Assembly: GCA_002812745.2 (NCBI GenBank)
Contig: NCSJ02000480.1
Coordinates: 1-24,848, forward strand
Origin: Scytalidium lignicola
Taxonomy: Eukaryota; Ascomycota; Leotiomycetes
DNA: 24,848 bases
Direction: 5' to 3'
Part shown: positions 18,122 through 24,848 of the stretch, in pieces
Position numbering within the stretch: the stretch's first letter is position 1
Layout: each line of letters starts with the position of its first letter
Notes under the pieces: generated by a model
The model's database searches: none
What the model was told of the DNA's origin: nothing
The model's input: the letters and a program-made list of their open reading frames with translations, nothing else
Translations under genes and position numbers: made by a program

Positions 18122-19162
18122 AACAGTATTTTCAGGCTTACTAAATATGATATAATGTTTAATATCAAGTAGGAAAAGCTTGAAACTCTTCTGAAAAATC
18201 AACTTGTTAAAAAAGGGGATACTCTTTGAATTGAGGTTTGATATGCTGTTGACTTTAATTTATATAATGAACTTGTATTTGTTTTAATTACAAAGTTAAC
18301 TTTACCAGAGAAACCACTTTCAAAATGAATTTTTCAAGCCTTGATGGAGAATGAATTTGAAAATGAAGTTATAACTCTTATAACTAAATAATTACAAAGT
18401 ATAATCAAGATTCAGATTGAAGAATTGAATTAAATAATTAAAGATTAACTTATATGTAGAATTGTACATACATTGTTTGAATGCTATTATTATAAGGTTT
18501 TAACTTGTATTAATCAATTTAAAATCTATTAGGATAAGATGATAAATGATAAGAGAATTAAGTATATTTTGATTTTGATAGTAATAGTAAAAGTATAAGT
18601 AGATGAGATTAAAAAGAATAAATTAACATTGAAGGCTTCATTTTTGAAGATAATTCGCATAATTAAAGAAAAGGAGAATTAATATCTTGCTTTACAACAA
18701 AAGAAAGAGAAAGTAAAGTAATTAAAGTCTAAAAATGTTTTATTAATGTTATTACATAGTAATAATATTATCTTTAACATAAAAACCTTAACCTCTTCAA
18801 ATTAACTAACAAGTCAAGGTTAAACCAGCTTATCTAGTAAGGAATTAATTTGTTTATTAAGCCTTATTCAACTTAATTATAATAATAAAGGTTTAATTCT
18901 GTTATTTACTGAATATATATATAAATACCTTCTTCCACATCAAAAAAGCAACAAAATTAAATTAATACTTACAATTTTACTAGACTAAGATATCCCTTCT
19001 ATTCTATTTAACCAACTTAATAATAATCAGCTTAAATTACATAGTTTCCCATATAAAGCTGTTATAATTATTCGAATGTATATACTAAAGTGGAAAAAAG
19101 AATACAAGAATCACTTTGATTTATTAACTTTTATAATAATTCTTATAGATTTAAAGGTTTAA
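18122..19162 (+). pseudogene. unrecognised ghost reading frame, 347 codons
   Basis: One frame runs unshifted for 1,041 bp with 14 internal stops, about one per 25 codons, fewer than expected in sequence this AT-rich. All stops could come from CAA, CAG, CGA or TGG by transitions. Readable blocks include FNLYNELVFVLITKLTLPEK, IFQALMENEFENEVITLITK, CRIVHTLFECYYYKVLTCIN, IPSILFNQLNNNQLKLHSFP, YKAVIIIRMYILKWKKEYKN and HFDLLTFIIILIDLKV. It looks helical and mixed charged/hydrophobic, with no signal peptide or membrane segment visible. I do not recognise the family. It starts shortly after the gypsy 3' LTR. It may be a transposon protein or a host gene destroyed by RIP. Confidence 0.45.
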
Positions 19163-19189
19163 TAACTTTTATTATATATAGTAAAATCA

Positions 19190-20196
19190 ATTAGATTTCT
19201 GTATTTTCAATTATTTGATAACTTAAATAATGAAAATGGCTATTTATATTCTTAACAGCTTTATAATTACTTCTTCTTCTTACTTCATTGATTTTAATAT
19301 AAAGCAAAGTCTTAAAATTAACCTTAATATCTTGATAAGAAGTATAATACTAACAAATCCACTTTTTTAAATCATTGAAACTCTCTTTGATTAAGTTGAA
19401 AAATAAGTAATATAAAGGTAGAAACTTGAGTAAAATATCTTTAACATTATAAAGTAATTGGAAATGTACTTTTCTATGAATTATACAATTGTTCATTATT
19501 AAAACTGACCTCTTGTACAGTTAAAGGTTATATAATAGCAGTATATCAGTTTCAATCCATTACTTGAATATATCAACTGTTATATTTCCTTTGACAATGA
19601 TTATTATAATATAACCTTTTATTGTATATGCTAGTAGAATCAAGTACTTCTTTGATCATTTCAACTACNTTTTTAACCTTTACTAACTTACTAATAAGTA
19701 CTTATCCATATTTCCAATGTCTTGTACGTTTAGTACTACCAGATTCATTTGCAAAAACAAGTTAGTTAGCTTTCCATTCTGCAGATTCAATATTCCAATT
19801 GTCAATAAGATATTGATTTTGTTAAGCAGTTATGATTTTGAGCTTTTTATAACTAATATCAAGCTTCTTTAAAAGTTTAGAAACTATTGATTATAATAAT
19901 TGTACATTGAATTCGTCGTATACAAAGTCTGTGATCTTATCCTGAAATATCTCATTAGACATTGCTACTAATTCAATAACTACTTCTTTGATTTCAAGGG
20001 TAACCACTGAAGGTCTGCCAGTGCATTTCCCTATATCTAATCCAACGATTGTACGGAGTTGTATACCTTGAGTAATATATTAAACAGTTTCGTAGGAGAC
20101 GTCAAAAGTAGTAGCAATTGTATATTTGTCGTCGTCAGAGTTCAGGAGAGTGCTTTTGATAGCTTCGACCACCTCCCTGCGAAGGTTTGGAGCCAT
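19190..20196 (-). pseudogene. IS630/Tc1-type (DDE) transposase remnant
   Basis: The minus strand from the ATG at 20196 reads MAPNLRREVVEAIKSTLLNS and DDDKYTIATTFDVSYETV, a helix-turn-helix start. Then come FQDKITDFVYDEFNVQLL, SIVSKLLKKLDISYKKLKII, EWKAN, a stop, and LVFANESGSTKRTRHWKYG (about 19735-19754), which is the first catalytic block with Asp changed to Asn. After a break (N at 19669) a shifted frame gives FNLIKESFNDLKKW (19361-19410), the last DDE block, and YTSYQDIKVNFKTLLYIKIN. The middle block is not readable. The family is the fungal IS630-like branch of the Tc1/mariner superfamily. The 5' part is far less AT-rich than the 3' part. Confidence 0.75.
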
Positions 20197-20440
20197 TGGA
20201 TAGATTATATAAATTATATGGGGTTAAAACGTTCAGTATATATCGGTCAATTCGATTAGTTCAAGAAACAGGCGATAGATCGATTGAATAGAGTGTCAAT
20301 TCGTTGATTTAGTCCTCTACATTAATTTACTATGGTACACGCTGCAAAAAGGCGTGCACGGGGCTCGAATTCGCGAAAAACAGGCCACTTTAGGATATGA
20401 CAGTAAGACGAATTAAAAAGCGGCCAAGTGTAAGCTTTCT
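20197..20440. other. upstream region of the transposase, terminal repeat not found
   Basis: Mixed base composition with a CG-rich patch (GGCGTGCACGGGGCTCGAAT near 20351). It probably contains the element's end, but I find no inverted partner left of 19190. Confidence 0.35.
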
Positions 20441-20930
20441 TAATTTGCGATTCATTATTCTCAATTTGAAAATTATTTTTTGTTATTCTTACCGATTAGT
20501 CTAAATAGTTGGTCCGAATGTTTAACAATTAAATCTATATGTAGTCAAGAGCATTTTACATTAGAATTATCAATTTTTAAAATACAATGTATTTACGAAC
20601 TGTAATATTAATATTTATATTTATTTGTAAATCTATGAGTTTATATTAAATTAAATTTAATCATTTTAATTTGATTTGATTTTATACAAGAATTCAACAA
20701 GTTAAGAGAGTGAAGTATATGATTTACTCATTTTGTTCTTTTTAAATATTTATTAGAATTCACTTAAAAACCAGTTATTCCTTTTATTAAAGTTAACTTA
20801 ATATCTAATATTCTTACGTTATCATGTCAATTTTCAACATTTACTTATTTAATTATCTTATTAAAAGTTATGTCAAAGTAGATATTGAAAAAGCCCCCCT
20901 CAAAAAGATATCTTTTGTAATTTTAAGATG
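20441..20930. other. AT-rich tract, no gene seen
   Basis: Continuation of the AT-rich island. Nothing is readable apart from a short CCCCCC run near 20895. Confidence 0.55.
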
Positions 20931-21082
20931 TTTGAAGACATTGATTAGCCTTGAACATCTAGGCAGACCTGCCTGAAGTACTCATGGATTATGGATTGCG
21001 CAGCAGGGGCAGGGGGCATTCCCTGAAATAATTAATAGTCTGTATCTTTGATCTTGGATATAAAACTCCTCTAAAGTCTTGT

Positions 21083-21835
21083 TCATGGCAGATCATCCTC
21101 AATTCTAATAAGTAATGGCTCCGACGTCTTCCTCGGCTTTCGTGCTCTGAAAAGCAGTGTCACTCCGATGACCCAGGTCTCCACCTCCTCGAATGCTTGC
21201 TCAAGCGCCCGTTGGAAATCCTCGCTCTTGTCATCCCAATTGTTGAAAACACCCCATCTGTTGTACCATTTCAGATACAATGTCGTGATCCAGCCGGTGG
21301 AGTGTTGCGCCCCGAGCACCGTGCAGCCTGATAGAACCCCGTCATCACTGAGGAGATCTTTGAAAGTTCCAATGGCGCGTAATTTTGCCGTCCCTCCGGG
21401 CATGCAATGGAACAGGTTGAACATGGAGATGGAATCGAACTTCTCGTCCAGCAATTGCTTGGGCACCGGCTCTGTGACGTCGGCCTCAACACACTGGACG
21501 TCTGTGGCGGTGGTTATTGACAAGACCCGATTTTGAGCAGCGCGTAAGGGATTGGGGTTGAGATCGAGTAGGGCGAGGTGCTGTTTGCTGTTGGCTCGGA
21601 ATGGACGTGATAATGCCACGGCAGGGAAATAGCCCGTCGCGACACCACAGTCGAGGTGCTTTCTTGAGAAGTTCTCGCTGAAGAAAGGGAGCAGCACGGA
21701 GGTGGTAGGACATCCCCAGATATAATTCATATTGAAACCAAGTACATATTGGTCGTACACAATTGATAAGAAGGATCGTGAGTAGACGGTCTTGTACGAT
21801 TGGTTTGCGTGAGCTTGACCGAGGTTGGTGGTCAT
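21083..21835 (-). CDS. class I SAM-dependent methyltransferase, intronless, 250 aa
   Basis: A complete open frame from the ATG at 21835 to the TAA at 21083. It would transfer a methyl group from S-adenosylmethionine to an unidentified small molecule. Motif I is HLDCGVATGYF (residues 60-70; Cys and Ala replace the more usual Val/Gly), motif II LLDLNP (89-94, acidic ribose-binding Asp), motif III VEADVTEP (116-123), and post-motif FDSISMFNLFHCMPG (133-147). The N-terminal block YDQYVLGFNMNYIWGCPT is typical of a family of small Rossmann methyltransferases found in bacteria and fungi. No signal peptide or membrane segment is seen, so it is likely cytosolic. Codon use and GC are normal and there are no stops, unlike the island on its left. 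The substrate is unknown. The next gene upstream is also a methyltransferase on the same strand. Confidence 0.9.
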   Translation of the reverse strand: MTTNLGQAHANQSYKTVYSRSFLSIVYDQYVLGFNMNYIWGCPTTSVLLPFFSENFSRKHLDCGVATGYFPAVALSRPFRANSKQHLALLDLNPNPLRAAQNRVLSITTATDVQCVEADVTEPVPKQLLDEKFDSISMFNLFHCMPGGTAKLRAIGTFKDLLSDDGVLSGCTVLGAQHSTGWITTLYLKWYNRWGVFNNWDDKSEDFQRALEQAFEEVETWVIGVTLLFRARKPRKTSEPLLIRIEDDLP

Positions 21836-22818
21836 GGTGAAAGATGAGAGTCAGATTGGGTTGGGTGGTTGGTTGGTTGGTTAGTTAGTTAGTTTGCTGG
21901 CGTGTGTTGTGTATATTGTGTGTTGTGTGGATGGTAAATGGGAGAAAATGGAGGAACTGAGGAATAGAGGTATAGAGAAATGGAGAATTGTGTGGTGGTG
22001 GTGGTGTGGGTGTTCGCAGGATAGGATGAAGCTTGGGGGCGAGAAGCTTATCACTACCGTTCCGGCCGGGACATTTGCAGGAACTTGTCAAGAACACGAT
22101 AGGCTCTTTCGCAACAAGACAGCGTCATGGCAAGAGTGGAGGTTGGCAGCTGCAGGTTTTGCTGTGAGTGAGCTGCGAGTGAGCTGCGAGTGACCTGAGG
22201 GACATGGCACGTTATCGTGTCGAGCTGTCGTGGGCTTGCAGGATGATGTTGCATTTCTGGGTGGTGGATGGGAGGAGGTTCGCATGAAAACGAGCGGTGG
22301 TGGTGGTGTTGTCCAGCGCAGAAAGAAGGGGGGGTTGTTTTGCTTCTTGCATGTGCATTGCAGCAGCGTTGTGCAGCTGCTGGGGCGCGCCTGCCTATTT
22401 GAACAATACCGCCTTGGCGAACAAAACAAAACAAAACAAAACAAACAAAACAAAACAAACACATCCAAACACATCCAATCCACTGGCTCCAATCCCTCAA
22501 TTCCTCAATTGCTGCAGATATGCAATACGACGCAATTGATGGAATTCGGGGATTTTGGGCCCACGAGCACGTTGCGGAGATACGTACCCTCGAGCCCATT
22601 TGTTGGATGCCCCTGGAAGGCCACACGGCAAAACATGATCCAGACGCCGCCGTCGTCTTTCTTTCTGGCGCGGGATTATTGCGCCGTTGATGTCGAGGCG
22701 GATGACGAGGACGTTCCATCCCGTGGCTTTCGGCCGCAAACTGTCATTCTAGCATTTCTCCGTCAGCAAGGGGACAAGTTGACAATTCAGACGCAGCGAG
22801 GGCTCTTTCTTTTCTTTC
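21836..22818. other. intergenic region with promoter of the 21083 gene and microsatellites
   Basis: It lies between two minus-strand genes, so it holds the promoter of the methyltransferase and the 3' end of the LaeA-like gene. Simple repeats: TTGG/TTAG at about 21861-21895, a double GTGAGCTGCGA at 22163-22190, and AAAAC repeats at about 22424-22463. Open frames here (up to 221 codons) are low in complexity and have no recognisable domain, so I do not call a gene. Confidence 0.6.
22424..22463. repeat. AAAAC microsatellite
   Basis: A run of AAAAC/AAAC units. It lies in the probable 3' untranslated or intergenic part downstream of the LaeA-like gene. Confidence 0.8.
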
Positions 22819-24848
22819 TTACAGGGTCATGAACGAATGGTAACGCGTGTCGTCAATCTCATTGCGCACCTCGAGGAGCAGCGACTTGACCTGCTCCGGG
22901 GTCCAGCCCAACGCACCGGTAAACACCGGCATGGTCAATGGCTCGAGGATGGCCTTCCAGTTCGCGGTCATCATGGTGCCGACTTTCTGAAGTCGTTTGC
23001 CCGGGTAGCATGCGTTGGTCGGAGCACCGTTTTTGGTCTCCGAGATGCCCTCGAAGCCAGCGTCCTGCAGCAGAGCTTTGTACTCGGTGGGGTAGAACAG
23101 CGAGCTGCCCAGCTTGCGCAGGCCTAGGGTTCAGCAATTAGCATCAGCACGCACCAAGAGAGGCAGCGGGTTTTGGCTGGGAAGAATGATGATGATGATG
23201 ATGACGATGACAACGTGCCTTGACGCAAGTGCTGGTTCCACCGGTGGAATGCGGTGCCTTCGAACGAGTGGTTCGGCGATTGCAGCAGCACAATCCATTC
23301 CGTGAACTCGACCCAGCCTCCGGGGTTGAGATTATCGAAGATGGTCTGCACGAGTCGGCCTTTCTCGGAGAGATCGCCGAGCATGCGCACATGGACAAAG
23401 TCGAAGGGGGTGTCGAGATTCCAGTCTTCGAGAACGTCCATGACCTGGAACCGGCAGTTTGGTACCGTGTAGGCCGGTTGCACCTTCTCGAGGTCTATGC
23501 CCAAAACAGCACTGGCTGGGTTTTTCTGGGCTAAACATGGATGGTTAGTTGGGGGGGATGTTTCTTCAACAAGGAATGAGATTTCACATGGCAGAAATGC
23601 TACTTGCCAAATTCCTATGCGAAAGCAATCAGGTCAGCATTGCATTGCCCACGGTGGAGTCCAAGTCAAAGAGGGATTGCAGTGAGAACGGGCGTACATA
23701 CCAATGCCCATAACCCTGGCCCGGTGCCCACATCGAGAACTCTTCGGGGCTTATTCACAGGCGCCAAGTGCAGCTTTCCATCCATCACCTCCAGGATGAC
23801 CTGGTGTTGGAGGACTTGAACATTTCCAATTATTAGCATGGGGCTAAAAATACAACCACGGCGTGACGGGTGGCGGGGGGCGGATGTGTTTTACCATTTC
23901 TGTCTTGTTCTTGCTGTTGCGCGATTGTATCTCGTTAGCTGACCCGCTGCAAGAGGGGAAGGGAAGGGGGGGGGGGGAAGAGGGGAAGAGGCGCTGTTGG
24001 AGTCAAATTGGCCAATACAACAACATCAAGAACATACCTGATTATTAGGTACAAAGCCGTATCCTGCAAAGACAGCGTAACAGTTACTCTCCGAAATTCT
24101 TCCATTATTTCTAGGCTTAACAAATGGAAATAAAGAAATTGTGGGGACGGGGAGAAAGACTGACGCTTGTGGGATTTGTCAAATCTCTGGACAAGAGAAC
24201 GAAAGAATCCGGTGGTGGAGCGAGATCCACTGGCCCTGGTACTTCTACTTTGATTGGTTCACGCATGAGTAAAAGTAATTGAAATATCTTCTGGACTTGC
24301 TGGATTATGGTCTCGTGGGTTAAGGAAAAGACCGAGGAAGGGAGGAGGAGGAGATGGAGGATTGGGGGGGAACCAGAAAGATGCCGATAAGAGATGGAGA
24401 GGAAAATCAGATGCAGATGCAGATGCGATGCGATGCGGAGAAGACGGAAAGAGGAAATGAAAGAAGGAAGGCTCACCGCCCTACAGCACGATTCGAGGTT
24501 GCGCCGTCACTGGAGTCGTCTGAATCCGATCGAGGCCAGATATCGGTGTTGGAGAGCGTCAGGGGATCTTCTTCAGTCGGGTCCTATATATATTTTTTAG
24601 CAGGGTTAACAACCGCCACCAATAACAACAACGACCGGGTTATATAATAGCCAAGAAGGAGAATAATAGTAATAAATCATAATCATAATCATAGATCATA
24701 ATTAAGAGGAATGCAATGCATACGCACCTCGAAGCCGGGCCGCAAGTTGGCAGAGGAGGAGGAGGAGGTCTTGGTGCCTACCGCTGAAGAAGGAGGAGCA
24801 GCCGCCGCCGCCGCTGCGGATTCAGCAGAGGATTGGGATTGGAGATGC
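22819..24848 (-). CDS. LaeA-like SAM-dependent methyltransferase, eight exons, start outside the window
   Basis: Exons (minus): 24848-24728, 24583-24477, 24110-24038, 23913-23895, 23814-23702, 23614-23608, 23530-23219, 23123-22819. Phases agree throughout and give 351 codons plus stop. The N-terminus is Ala/Ser-rich and acidic (DPTEEDPLTLSN), then NNGRISE, YGFVPNNQ, QEQDRN, VLQHQVILEVMDGKLHLAP. The SAM core shows RRVLDVGTGPGLWALEFA, ASAVLGIDLEKVQP, DFVHVRMLGDL and LNPGGWVEFTEW; the tail has SSLFYPTEYKALLQDAGF. This is the layout of the fungal LaeA/TAM-type family, whose founding member LaeA is a nuclear regulator of secondary metabolism; many paralogues have other or unknown roles. Introns are 77-366 nt; branch points CTAAC/CTGAC/GCTAAT precede most acceptors. 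Introns 5 (GCAAGT) and 6+1 (GCACGT) are GC-AG. The 366-nt intron 24476-24111 could hide an exon. Confidence 0.82.
23124..23218 (-). other. GC-AG intron with a GAT microsatellite
   Basis: The donor is GCACGT and the acceptor CCTAG, 95 nt. It holds a run of ATC units (plus-strand GAT, about 23187-23209). Using any GT nearby breaks the frame of HLRQ-G-LRKLG. Confidence 0.65.
23608..23614 (-). other. 7-nt microexon of the LaeA-like gene
   Basis: GAATTTG is bounded by CATAG and GCAAGT. Splicing gives LWAL-EF-AQKNP, the exact family spacing after motif I. Joining the neighbouring exons without it either breaks the frame or loses EFAQ. Confidence 0.65.
23895..23913 (-). other. 19-nt microexon of the LaeA-like gene
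   Basis: CAAGAACAAGACAGAAATG codes QEQDRN and the first base of a Val codon. It is bounded by AACAG (branch point GCTAAC upstream) and GTAAAA. It supplies the E-x-D-R block that the family has before the LQHQ motif, and both phases fit. Confidence 0.7.
23958..23990. repeat. G-rich tract inside an intron
   Basis: A run of 12 or more G with flanking GGGAAGGG. On the coding strand it is a long pyrimidine tract ending TTGCAG, which is not the acceptor used in the model (it would lead into a TAA three codons on). Confidence 0.7.

Noticed and set aside
8948..20930. A tRNA, rRNA or CRISPR-like array in the AT-rich island
   Set aside because: I found no tRNA arms, rRNA segments or regularly spaced repeats; the recurring AT words reflect composition only.
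22054..22832. Open frames of about 200-221 codons on both strands between the two methyltransferases
   Set aside because: They are low in complexity (Phe/Cys/Val runs from the AAAAC microsatellite), overlap on opposite strands, and show no domain. GC-rich non-coding sequence gives such frames by chance.
23124..23504. A 126-codon open frame ending SSSSSSSSFFPAKTRCLSW as a complete small protein
   Set aside because: Its start is not ATG, and its Ser-rich tail is the translated GAT microsatellite of an intron. The upstream part is an exon of the LaeA-like gene.
24064..24087. A 24-nt intron (GTAACT...TTGCAG) in the LaeA-like gene
   Set aside because: Too short to splice in fungi, divisible by three and stop-free. 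Kept as exon it gives YAVFAGYGFVPNNQ, which fits the family better.

Overview
The window looks like a piece of a filamentous ascomycete (Pezizomycotina) genome. The two expressed-looking genes have short introns with fungal branch points (CTAAC, CTGAC), and one of them is a LaeA-type methyltransferase. The rest is transposons of fungal families. Most of these carry the signature of repeat-induced point mutation (RIP) or a similar process: about 80 % A+T, stops at positions that were probably CAA/CAG/CGA/TGG, and Gly-to-Arg, Asp-to-Asn and Cys-to-Tyr changes at catalytic or zinc-binding sites, with reading frames otherwise kept. The species cannot be named from sequence alone.

Layout. (1) 1-5958: a Ty1/copia retrotransposon on the minus strand, moderately GC, with its 5' end at about 5958 and its 3' LTR off the left edge. 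Stops break it, and many single N bases lie in the integrase/RT part. Four 26-bp repeats sit in its leader. (2) 6207-7537: a Tc1/mariner-type DNA transposon with one 370-codon frame holding seven stops. (3) 7538-8947: a cluster of small non-autonomous elements. It holds a 240-bp TA-flanked MITE, a direct repeat on either side of it, a 24-bp palindrome joined to a second copy of the Tc1 terminal repeat, and a 423-bp hAT-type MITE with an 8-bp target duplication. (4) 8948-20930: a very AT-rich island with two decayed Ty3/gypsy chromoviruses in opposite orientation. One is a reversed fragment (9553-10917). The other is complete (10918-18080), with LTRs, gag, protease, RT, RNase H, integrase and chromodomain. 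Both carry a decayed cysteine-rich ORF on the antisense strand between pol and the 3' LTR. After them come an unrecognised 347-codon ghost reading frame (18122-19162) and an IS630/Tc1-type transposase ghost (19190-20196, minus). (5) About 20930-24848: ordinary gene-space base composition with two minus-strand class I SAM-dependent methyltransferase genes. One is an intronless 250-residue enzyme. The other is a LaeA-like multi-exon gene that runs off the right edge.

The two methyltransferase genes are the only ones here that look functional. The LaeA-like model needs seven introns, two of them GC-AG, and two microexons (19 and 7 nt). The methyltransferase pair sits at the edge of a transposon-filled, RIP-type island, a common setting for fungal secondary-metabolism genes, but no synthase gene is in view. 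The best candidate for an under-described system is the antisense cysteine-rich ORF carried by both gypsy elements.
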